NCBI GenBank assembly: GCA_958366985.1
Contig: CATXDC010000004.1
Span: forward strand, 62,001 to 126,000
Length of the DNA stretch: 64,000 nt
Direction: 5' to 3'
Source of the DNA: an uncultured Oscillospiraceae bacterium
Lineage (GTDB): Bacteria > Bacillota > Clostridia > Oscillospirales > Acutalibacteraceae
Shown here piece after piece: positions 1 to 6,901 of the stretch; within the stretch, counting starts at the first letter, position 1, and every line of letters begins with the position of its first letter. The notes under the pieces were generated by a model that worked only from the letters and a program-made list of their open reading frames with translations, made no database searches and was not told where the DNA came from. A program made the position numbers and the translations under genes.

Positions 1-1162
1 TTGTATCTTTTGGCTTTATGTGAATCTTTGAGCAAAATCCCGAAAGCATCATGCTTGTGTGTCCGCCGCTTACCATATCCTGCCATACAATCATGCCAAG
101 CCTGTCGCAGTGATAATACCATCTTGCCGGCTCCACCTTAATATGTTTTCTAAGCATATTAAAGCCAAGAGATTTCATCTTCTCAATATCATATACCATA
201 CTCTCATCGGTTGGAGGAGTAAGCTGACTTTCACACCAGTATCCCTGGTCGAGAAGTCCCCTTTGGAAATATGGCTTATTGTTAAGGAAAAGACGACTGA
301 TGCCATCTTTATCTTTGCCAACTGAAAATTTTCTCATGCCAAAATATGTTTCAGCTGTATCAGTTTCGGCTCCGTCCTGCATAAGTGTTACCTTTACATC
401 GTAAAGATTAGGTTCCTCCGGTGACCAAAGTTTTGGATCATCAAGGCTTATCCAGTCTCCGCTCTTTACAGTGACCTGAGCTTTGCTCTCTCCCTTAAAG
501 GAAATATCAAGCTGAAATTCGCCTTGATCCAAAGAGGATTTACCGAAAAACTGAACTCGGTTATTATCTATATCCGGTACAAACCATAATTTTTCAATGT
601 GGTTTTCCTTAACAGGCTCGAGCCACACAGTCTGCCATATTCCGGAAGTTGCTGTATACCATATGCTTCCCGGCTTTTGTGACTGCTTTCCCCTCTGCTG
701 CTCTCCTTTATCCGACGGGTCATAGACCTTTACGGTAAGAGTATTATCCCCGTCTTTAAGAAGGTCAGTAATATCAAATGTAAAGTGAGAATATCCGCCT
801 GTATGATAGCCTACTTCCTTTTCGTTTACCCAGATTCTGCACTTCCAGTCAACAGCTCCAAAATTAAGAAGCACTCGTTCCCCTTTCCAAGTCTCAGGAA
901 CAGTAAAGGTACGCTCATACCAAAGATTTTGATTCTCATTAAGAGTCTTGCCAACCCCCGAAAGATAACTTTCTACACCGAAGGGAACAAGTATTTCACC
1001 CTGAAATCTCTGTGGTCTTTTTATTGTACATGGCAAAATCGCATAATTATATTTTCCGTTAAGATTTTTCCACCGCTCTCTTCTCAGCTGCGGTCTCGGA
1101 TATTCCGGCAAAGGACAGTTTTTATCCACTTTATCCGTCCATCTTGATTTAAGCTGTTCCAT
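1..1162 (-). CDS. Glycoside hydrolase family 2 protein (beta-galactosidase/beta-glucuronidase type), partial at left edge
   Basis: About 387 N-terminal residues are inside the window; the rest of the gene lies beyond position 1. Visible in order are a sugar-binding jelly-roll domain (about residues 40-190, with LLNFGAVDW and VNEKEVGYHTGGYSHF), an immunoglobulin-like domain (about 195-300), and the start of the TIM barrel (NMLRKHIKVEP, then RLGMIVWQDM). These are typical of GH2 enzymes, which remove beta-linked galactose, glucuronate or mannose residues. The two catalytic glutamates should lie outside the window, so specificity cannot be judged. There is no signal peptide, so a cytoplasmic enzyme acting on imported oligosaccharides is likely. 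The ATG at 1162 follows a GGAGG. It is divergent from tRNA-Leu. Confidence 0.85.
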   Translation of the reverse strand, partial: MEQLKSRWTDKVDKNCPLPEYPRPQLRRERWKNLNGKYNYAILPCTIKRPQRFQGEILVPFGVESYLSGVGKTLNENQNLWYERTFTVPETWKGERVLLNFGAVDWKCRIWVNEKEVGYHTGGYSHFTFDITDLLKDGDNTLTVKVYDPSDKGEQQRGKQSQKPGSIWYTATSGIWQTVWLEPVKENHIEKLWFVPDIDNNRVQFFGKSSLDQGEFQLDISFKGESKAQVTVKSGDWISLDDPKLWSPEEPNLYDVKVTLMQDGAETDTAETYFGMRKFSVGKDKDGISRLFLNNKPYFQRGLLDQGYWCESQLTPPTDESMVYDIEKMKSLGFNMLRKHIKVEPARWYYHCDRLGMIVWQDMVSGGHTSMMLSGFCSKIHIKPKDT

Positions 1163-1198
1163 TGTTTTTCCTCCGTTATATTTTTTCCAAAGCTGCAA

Positions 1199-1226
1199 TT
1201 GACTTTCCGTGCAGGTTTGGTATAAT
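1199..1226 (+). promoter_or_regulatory. Promoter of tRNA-Leu
   Basis: TTGACT (1199-1204) and TATAAT (1221-1226) are separated by 16 bp and lie 14 bp before the first base of the tRNA. This is a near-consensus housekeeping sigma promoter. Confidence 0.8.
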
Positions 1227-1240
1227 ATATAAGTTGTCAT

Positions 1241-1325
1241 GCGGATATGGCGGAACTGGCAGACGCACTAGACTTAGGATCTAGCGGAGCAATCCATGCA
1301 GGTTCGATTCCTGTTATCCGCACCA
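1241..1325 (+). tRNA. tRNA-Leu (anticodon UAG)
   Basis: An 85-nt cloverleaf. The acceptor stem GCGGATA pairs with TATCCGC, the anticodon arm reads CTAGA-CTTAGGA-TCTAG with anticodon TAG, there is a long class II variable arm, and the T arm contains GGTTCGATTCC. The 3' CCA is encoded (1323-1325). It decodes CUA and probably other CUN codons. It has its own promoter and terminator and stands as a single-gene unit. Confidence 0.97.
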
Positions 1326-1374
1326 GGCTGAGCCTGGACGCATTTTGCGTTCCAGGTTTAGCCTTTTATTTTTG
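1326..1374 (+). terminator. Intrinsic terminator of tRNA-Leu
   Basis: Starting immediately after the CCA end, a long stem (GGCT..AGCC enclosing CCTGGACGCA / TGCGTTCCAGG, ATTT loop) is followed by TTTTATTTTT. Confidence 0.9.
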
Positions 1375-1660
1375 CTTCTCACTCGCATTAAAGCTGGTAT
1401 TTCATTAATTAAAATTTCCACGTCGGAGCAAGCTTTGTATCGCTTGCTCCGATTTTTTTCAAAAATCAGAGCGCACTCATGACGCTGCTCCTCCTCTTCC
1501 GCAAAAGACTACGCTCTCTTCGCCTGTTCGTTTGTAAACGCACTCACTACGGCTCTCGGTCGCTATCACTCTTTTGCAGTTCGCCTCCCTGCGGTCGGCT
1601 TTTATATAAATATATTTCAATGACTGTTTTCAGGCGCATTTTGCGTTCAGACTCAGTTTT
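1340..1660. repeat. Gene-less stretch bounded by a 13-nt direct repeat; possible dispersed element
   Basis: The 13-mer GCATTTTGCGTTC occurs at 1340-1352, in the tRNA terminator loop region, and again at 1636-1648, inside a second hairpin followed by a T-run. The roughly 300 bp between them holds one more terminator-like hairpin (1424-1459) and no convincing gene. A 65-codon open frame on plus (1479-1676) is arginine/serine/cysteine-rich, has no ribosome binding site and looks like chance translation of structured DNA. The stretch may be a dispersed repeat or a duplicated terminator region after the tRNA. Nothing in it proves mobility. Confidence 0.35.
1424..1459 (+). terminator. Terminator-like hairpin
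   Basis: CGGAGCAAGC and GCTTGCTCCG form a 10-bp stem around a short loop (TTTGTATC region), followed by a run of seven T. It probably acts as a second or backup terminator behind the tRNA gene. Confidence 0.6.
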
Positions 1661-1661
1661 T

Positions 1662-2363
1662 TTATTTGTCTCTTGAAAGCAATATATGATGGAAAAAGGC
1701 TATATTTTTGAACTCTTCAATTTCACTTACACGACGCTCTGCTTCAAGCATATCCCTTTGCCACTCATCATTTTTCTGTATATCCTGATTTTGCTGCAAA
1801 TCCCAAAAGGTTCTCATTCCATATATTTTCTTTATGGAAAACTTTTTGCAGCATTTTATAATATCTTCATCATCGTAATAATCTATGCTTCCGTATTTTT
1901 CAGCTTTACTGCTTTTACCGTCAAGAAGTTCTAATGCATAAAAAAAATTGTTGAGCAGTACAACCATCTGCATTATACGTCCCGGTTTATTATGTTTAAG
2001 TATAGATAATGTGCCACCTTTTTTAATGACTCTAGCAAACTCATTTATAATAGCTGTTCTTTCTTCTGACGCATATTCCAAAACATTATGACAGAGTATT
2101 ACGTCAAAAGTTTCATCTTCAAATGTTTTTAGTTCATCAAGACTTCCGCAGATTTGCTCATAAATATTTTCAGTACATCTGTTCTTTACGGTTTCTTCAT
2201 CCGGTTCAATAGCCGTGACCTGATTTTCGGCACCGTAATGGGATGCCGTTATACCATTACCGCTTCCGAAATCGAGCACTTTTTTACCCTTAAATTCACC
2301 AATCTGCTCCCATGTAAGCAGCTTTTGAAGCTTTTCCCAAACTGAAATATCGTTAATATTCAT
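1662..2363 (-). CDS. Class I SAM-dependent methyltransferase
   Basis: A 233-aa cytosolic protein of the UbiE/COQ5-like methyltransferase fold. Motif I is VLDFGSGNG (residues 29-37, SAM binding). An acidic strand end lies at AIEPDEE, and the motif IV region is FDVILCHNVLEYA. The substrate cannot be inferred; this family includes small-molecule, lipid and tRNA methylases. It is a single-gene unit with its own promoter (2422-2450), lying downstream of but not coupled to the ABC transporter operon. The stretch between it and the ABC operon (2364-2518) holds only this promoter and the ABC operon terminator. Confidence 0.85.
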   Translation of the reverse strand: MNINDISVWEKLQKLLTWEQIGEFKGKKVLDFGSGNGITASHYGAENQVTAIEPDEETVKNRCTENIYEQICGSLDELKTFEDETFDVILCHNVLEYASEERTAIINEFARVIKKGGTLSILKHNKPGRIMQMVVLLNNFFYALELLDGKSSKAEKYGSIDYYDDEDIIKCCKKFSIKKIYGMRTFWDLQQNQDIQKNDEWQRDMLEAERRVSEIEEFKNIAFFHHILLSRDK

Positions 2364-2421
2364 ACCTCAAAACCCACTTTCGCCATTGAATATTTTACAC
2401 AAAATTTTTGCATGTACAGTA

Positions 2422-2450
2422 ATTATACCACAGCAAAAAGTATATGGCAA
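2422..2450 (-). promoter_or_regulatory. Promoter of the methyltransferase gene
   Basis: On the minus strand TTGCCA (2450-2445) and TATAAT (2427-2422) are 17 bp apart, about 60 bp before the ATG at 2363. It lies just beyond the terminator hairpin of the upstream operon. Confidence 0.7.
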
Positions 2451-2452
2451 TA

Positions 2453-2498
2453 AATGACCTTGACTGAAAATAATAAAACATTTTCGGTCAAGGTCATT
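2453..2498 (-). terminator. Hairpin ending the ABC transporter operon
   Basis: An 18-bp nearly perfect stem (AATGACCTTGACTGAAAA paired with its complement, one G-T pair) with a 10-nt A-rich loop begins 20 bp after the stop of the 167-aa gene. The following T-run is weak, so termination may be partial. Confidence 0.65.
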
Positions 2499-2518
2499 AA
2501 CTTTTGCTTATTTAAATT

Positions 2519-3022
2519 TCATTCCTCTAAATTCCACATTTCGTTTGCAAGATGCAGCCATTCTTTTATATCTTCCTGCTTTTCATTAAATTTCTCTTTC
2601 TCACGTTTTCCCAAATAACCGCTGTCATCCACCCAATTTCCATCTTTGTCAATCATTATAGGCACCAATACAGGAACCTCTTTACCGTTTTCCTTTTCAG
2701 TGCGAGCTTCAATTAGGGCTGCATATTTGTAACCTGACGGGAATTCAGGCCAAATAATAAGTCCTTCCGTTGTCTTTTCATCTGTCAAAGCAAGATTACC
2801 GGTAAAGCTTAGATAAGACGGTTTTGAAACAGAGTAACTTATATCATCTTTGGAGGTCAGATATACGCCGTAGGTTTTAGGGACATTTTCGGTAAAGGGA
2901 GAATACCTTATCTCTCTGTATGCAAACCATACGGCATTATAAACGGCGAAAAGTACTAACAGAACCGCAAGAACAATTGCCAATCCCCTTTTAAAAGTGT
3001 TTTTTTCTTCTTTGCTGTTCAT
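2519..3022 (-). CDS. Membrane-anchored protein of unknown function in bacteriocin-type ABC operon
   Basis: 167 aa. After a charged N-terminus there is one hydrophobic segment (about residues 13-33, LAIVLAVLLVLFAVYNAVWF). The remainder is predicted to be an extracellular domain of about 130 residues. I do not recognise the family. The ATG overlaps the stop codon of the ABC ATPase gene (ATGA at 3019-3022), so the two are translationally coupled. It is probably an accessory or immunity-like subunit of the same transporter, judged by position only. Confidence 0.6.
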   Translation of the reverse strand: MNSKEEKNTFKRGLAIVLAVLLVLFAVYNAVWFAYREIRYSPFTENVPKTYGVYLTSKDDISYSVSKPSYLSFTGNLALTDEKTTEGLIIWPEFPSGYKYAALIEARTEKENGKEVPVLVPIMIDKDGNWVDDSGYLGKREKEKFNEKQEDIKEWLHLANEMWNLEE

Positions 3023-3627
3023 AGTTCAATCACCCTTTTGCCTTTCTGTTTAAATGATTCGTCATGAGTTACCATTATAACTGTTTTTCCGCTTTCGTTT
3101 ATTTTTTCAAGTATCGAAAATACAGCATCAGCATTTTTTCTGTCCAAAGAACCGGTTGGCTCATCAGCAAGAACGCAGTCGCATTTCTTTACAATAAGCC
3201 TCGCCAAAGCTGCTCTCTGCTGTTCTCCTCCGGACAAACTGTACACTTTCTGTTTGGCTTTATCCGAAAGTCCCACCATTTTAAGCGCCTCTTCTATTGA
3301 AACTCCACTGCGGCAATCGTTCTTTACGAGTCTAAGATTATCTTCAACGGTTTTGTTATCCACCAGTGCGAAGTTCTGAAAGAGGAATCCTACCTTTCTC
3401 TTAAGGTACTCACGCTGATTTTTCTTTTTCGTTATATCCATTGAGTCAACTGTTATCTCTCCGCTGTCGACCCTTTCCAGTGAACCTATCATATTGAGCA
3501 GGGTAGTTTTTCCGCATCCGCTCACGCCGGTGAAAATTACAAATTCTCCGTCATCTATTTGCAGGGAATAATTATCAAAGAGTTTTTTCTCTCCAAATGA
3601 TTTTGAAAGATTTTTAATTTCTATCAT
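3019..3627 (-). CDS. ABC transporter ATP-binding protein, lactococcin 972-export-like
   Basis: 202 aa, a single nucleotide-binding domain. Walker A is GVSGCGKT (34-41), the signature is LSGGEQQR, Walker B is VLADEPTGSLD, and the switch histidine is in MVTHD. The Q-loop segment FLFQNFALVDNKTVEDNL closely resembles the ATPases annotated as lactococcin 972 group bacteriocin exporters, a branch of the MacB/LolD family (family memory, not a search). The start at 3627 is preferred over longer in-frame alternatives because it has GGAGG at the right distance and overlaps the permease stop as ATGA. Confidence 0.85.
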   Translation of the reverse strand: MIEIKNLSKSFGEKKLFDNYSLQIDDGEFVIFTGVSGCGKTTLLNMIGSLERVDSGEITVDSMDITKKKNQREYLKRKVGFLFQNFALVDNKTVEDNLRLVKNDCRSGVSIEEALKMVGLSDKAKQKVYSLSGGEQQRAALARLIVKKCDCVLADEPTGSLDRKNADAVFSILEKINESGKTVIMVTHDESFKQKGKRVIEL

Positions 3628-5672
3628 AAGCTGCCTCCTTTCAAAATTTTTACAAGCTGTGCTTTTTCCGTCTTTATGATATTCCATACAATTATGATTA
3701 TCTCTGCCGCTGAAAGAATCCCGCATCCTACGGCAACGGTAAACGGATTTGCAATTTTGTAAACCGAGCTTATTACAACTGACGTTATTATTCCGAGAGC
3801 CATTACTCCTATTGTAATTATAAAAATTTTCCTGTTTTTTTCAAACACAGAGTATCCAAGCACTTTTTTAATCGCCAGTTCCTTGGCATTAACACTGTAA
3901 TCAAGTCTTATGACAGTGCTTATAAGAGCCGTTTCCAGGAAGAAAAGAACTAAAAATAAAACAAGGAAAATTCCCATCATTTTCTCAGCCCGCTCATGTT
4001 CTGCTTCAAAGTTTTCATAAACATTTACTTTACTGTAAGTGCCGCCGCTTAGTTCCAGATTATATTTATCCAAAAACTCCTGAATCTCTGAATCAGTAAC
4101 CTTAAACATCAAAAACTGGTCATAATAAGGCGAATCTAAACCTCCGTCCCAGATTTCAACGCCCGTTTCTTCATCTATTCCTTTAAATGTTCCGGCATCG
4201 TTCGGTATACTCAGCTTGCTCTCATCAAGATTACTGAAAAGAATAACAGGATTTTTATAAACTTCACATCCTATCTTGTCTGCGCTGCCGTTTGTGGCCG
4301 TAAGATAAACATCCGATTCATAAGGAACCGTTTCCACTTCATAGTCATGGCGGAAGAAATAGCCCTGCGTACCAGTCAAATCCGGCTGTGCAAATTCGGT
4401 ATCATTTTCATACCCCGGATAATTCGGCGTAATAATATACATTTTTTCTTCACTGATTTTTTCTTCCGTCAAACCGGAAATGGCTTTAAGGAGATTATCC
4501 TTTGCGTTTCGGTTGCATAAAATCAGTTCACGTTCTACTCCATCGCTGAGTCCCAAAAGATTTGTGTAATGAGTCTGCAAAAGTGTATTTTCAAAAAACT
4601 CTTTCTGCAAGCGATATTTCACAGTTGCAACAGGCTCTTTAGCGTTCAATGTTCCTTTTTTAGGCAGCATCTGAATATAGGAATAATCTTTATACTGTTC
4701 AAAAAAGTCTCCCTGCTTTTTAATCTTCATAACCTCGGAGACACTGCCTATTGTCATAGCCGCAACAAGAACAGTTAAAACACAGGTAATCAGTTTAAGA
4801 GTATAACTGGCGGAAAGCAGAGAAAGCGAACCTGCAACACCGCTGAAAGCCTTATCTATTTTCACACGCAAAATAGGCAAAAGCGCAAGAGCATTTACCA
4901 AAAGCAAAGCCCCAAAGAGAACCGCAGAAATGCCGAAAGCAAACAGCGAATTTGTAAAAACAGAAGAAAAGAGGAACGAGGCGAAAAACAGCAAAGTTAA
5001 AACAGCCGAATCTTTTATCACTTTTTTTAAATATATTTTAAAAGGATTTTCACCGAGAGAACAGCGCACTGCTGTTTCTTTCTGAACCATCATAGATTCA
5101 TATAAAGCAAGAACAGCAATGACTGCACAGGCGATAACCCAAAGTACAATCTGAATTATAAAAGCTTCCGAAGAATAATATCCAGCTCTTTCCCCTTTCA
5201 AGGACTGCATACTGACGTCATACTTTTCACTCATTGAATCAACAAACGCCTGTGAGGAGTTTTTGCTTCCAATAAGCTCAATGTATACATCTCCGTCCTG
5301 GGAACACTTTGTAATTTCATCAAACACAATATTTGTGCCGTTTAAAAAGAGACTTTTAGAATATCCTTCTTTTATTTTAAGAGTACCCGCATATTCATCG
5401 GCAGAATTTAAATCTGAAAAATAATAAGTTATTTTTGACTGTAATCCGCTTCCTGCGGAATTTATGGTTTTGCAGACAGCTGATATTTTATTTTCCTCAG
5501 CAGTATTTTGAACACATTCGTAAAATTCCTTTAAATCAGCGTCTTCATCGAGAGAAAATACTGCAAAATCACCGCCGCCGGATTCAGAGACATGAATCTG
5601 GTAAAATTCACCTGTACATATCGCCACTGCAAGAAAGGTGATTAAAGCAATAAGGTATTTTATGTATTTCAT
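3624..5672 (-). CDS. FtsX-like permease / bacteriocin-associated integral membrane protein
   Basis: 682 aa. There is one transmembrane segment near the N-terminus (about 5-22), an ectodomain of about 140 residues, a bundle of membrane segments (about 170-310), a second large outside domain (about 320-565), and three C-terminal segments (FLVLFLVLFFLETALIS, IFIITIGVMALGIITSVV, VGCGILSAAEIIIIVW). The size and layout match the roughly 690-aa seven-helix proteins that partner lactococcin 972-type ABC ATPases. The ATG at 5672 follows GGGGGAG and fits better than an in-frame start six codons upstream. A weak promoter (TTAACA, 16 bp, TATAGT) lies just upstream. No bacteriocin precursor gene was found next to it. 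Confidence 0.75.
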   Translation of the reverse strand: MKYIKYLIALITFLAVAICTGEFYQIHVSESGGGDFAVFSLDEDADLKEFYECVQNTAEENKISAVCKTINSAGSGLQSKITYYFSDLNSADEYAGTLKIKEGYSKSLFLNGTNIVFDEITKCSQDGDVYIELIGSKNSSQAFVDSMSEKYDVSMQSLKGERAGYYSSEAFIIQIVLWVIACAVIAVLALYESMMVQKETAVRCSLGENPFKIYLKKVIKDSAVLTLLFFASFLFSSVFTNSLFAFGISAVLFGALLLVNALALLPILRVKIDKAFSGVAGSLSLLSASYTLKLITCVLTVLVAAMTIGSVSEVMKIKKQGDFFEQYKDYSYIQMLPKKGTLNAKEPVATVKYRLQKEFFENTLLQTHYTNLLGLSDGVERELILCNRNAKDNLLKAISGLTEEKISEEKMYIITPNYPGYENDTEFAQPDLTGTQGYFFRHDYEVETVPYESDVYLTATNGSADKIGCEVYKNPVILFSNLDESKLSIPNDAGTFKGIDEETGVEIWDGGLDSPYYDQFLMFKVTDSEIQEFLDKYNLELSGGTYSKVNVYENFEAEHERAEKMMGIFLVLFLVLFFLETALISTVIRLDYSVNAKELAIKKVLGYSVFEKNRKIFIITIGVMALGIITSVVISSVYKIANPFTVAVGCGILSAAEIIIIVWNIIKTEKAQLVKILKGGSL

Positions 5673-5873
5673 AAGTTCTCCCCCTGTCAATGCAGCGTTG
5701 ATAATTCGTTACTATATGTTACCGTTATTTTCTGTTAAATTTAATTTACTATATAAATAAAGCAAATTCAAATAACGTTCCAAAAAGTAATTGATTATTA
5801 ATAATTTATAATAATTCGTTGAAAAAATTTAACTTTTGAACTATTAAAAACTAATTGGGGCATATTTTCACAT

Positions 5874-5905
5874 AGGAAAAACCCCGGAGTCTGCACTCCG
5901 GGGTT
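5874..5905 (-). terminator. Intrinsic terminator after the transketolase genes
   Basis: An 11-bp GC-rich perfect stem (AACCCCGGAGT / ACTCCGGGGTT, 4-nt loop, 5880-5904) is followed on the minus strand by a T-run. It ends the long minus-strand gene train that starts at miaB. The bases between here and the permease start (5673-5873) are AT-rich and show no gene. Confidence 0.9.
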
Positions 5906-5950
5906 AGCACAATTTTATGATATTTTTTGTTATATTATAAACAATATAAC

Positions 5951-6898
5951 TTATTTCTTCATAGCGATTGCCTGCTTTGCCTTTGCGACAATGTGCTCAG
6001 CATCAAGGCCGTAAAGATGAAGAAGTTCTACTGCGGGGCCTGAACGTCCGAATGTATCCTCAACGCCAAGCTTTACAACGGGAACAGGATAGTTCTCGCA
6101 AATGACCTCAGAAACAGCTCCGCCGAGTCCGCCGATTACGTTGTGCTCCTCAGCTGTTACGATTGCGCCTGTCTCTTTAGCGGCTTTGATTACGATATCC
6201 TTATCAAGAGGCTTAATTGTAGCCATGTTGATAACCCTTGCATTGATCCCCTCTTTTTTGAGTTCTTCTGCTGCCATGAGAGCTTCGTTTACCATAAGGC
6301 CTGTTGCGATAATTGCAACATCGTTGCCCTCGGTAAGCTCAACGCCCTTACCGATCTGGAAATCATAGTCCTCGTCAAAGATTCTCGGCACTGCAAGTCT
6401 GCCAAATCTCAGGTAAACAGGTCCTTCGTACTCTGCAGCAGCGAAAACTGCCTTCTCTGCCTCAACATCATCGGCAGGATTCAGAATTACCATGCCGGGG
6501 ATTGTACGCATAAGTGCGATATCCTCACAGCACTGATGGCTGGCTCCGTCCTCACCAACGGAAATACCTGCATGAGTTGCGCCGATTTTTACGTTAAGGT
6601 GAGTGTATCCGATTGAGTTTCTGACCTGCTCAAAAGCTCTGCCTGCTGCGAACATTGCAAAGGAACTTGCAAAAACAATGTGTCCTGTTGCTGCAAGTCC
6701 TGCTGCAATACCAATCATATTGCTCTCGGCAATACCTGCGTCATAGAACTTATCAGGAAATGCCTTTTTGAACATACCTGTCTTTGTAGCCGCTGCAAGG
6801 TCGGCGTCCATGACAATAAGATTATCATACTTTTCGCCCAGCTTTACAAGGGCTGCTCCGTATCCCTCACGGGTTGCCTTTTTAATTACATCTGCCAT
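5951..6898 (-). CDS. Transketolase C-terminal subunit
   Basis: 315 aa, the pyrimidine-binding plus C-terminal half of a split transketolase. It works with the N-terminal subunit encoded just upstream to move two-carbon units between pentose and other sugar phosphates using thiamine diphosphate. Visible features are MDADLAAATKT near the N-terminus, the Glu-containing ESNMIGIAAGLA (the glutamate that activates ThDP), VYLRFGRLAVP, and the C-terminal TAEEHNVIGGLG region. Its length is normal for this subunit. It starts 3 bp after the N-subunit stop, with GGAGG before the ATG. In this window it complements the xylose isomerase and xylulokinase genes. Confidence 0.95.
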   Translation of the reverse strand: MADVIKKATREGYGAALVKLGEKYDNLIVMDADLAAATKTGMFKKAFPDKFYDAGIAESNMIGIAAGLAATGHIVFASSFAMFAAGRAFEQVRNSIGYTHLNVKIGATHAGISVGEDGASHQCCEDIALMRTIPGMVILNPADDVEAEKAVFAAAEYEGPVYLRFGRLAVPRIFDEDYDFQIGKGVELTEGNDVAIIATGLMVNEALMAAEELKKEGINARVINMATIKPLDKDIVIKAAKETGAIVTAEEHNVIGGLGGAVSEVICENYPVPVVKLGVEDTFGRSGPAVELLHLYGLDAEHIVAKAKQAIAMKK

Positions 6899-6901
6899 GA
6901 T

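Noticed and set aside
1479..1676. 65-codon plus-strand frame after tRNA-Leu
   Set aside because: No ribosome binding site, odd Arg/Ser/Cys composition, overlaps hairpins; treated as non-coding repeat-like DNA.
5673..5873. Search for a bacteriocin precursor or leader peptide upstream of the permease gene
   Set aside because: AT-rich sequence with no frame having both a ribosome binding site and a secretion signal; only a weak promoter was seen.
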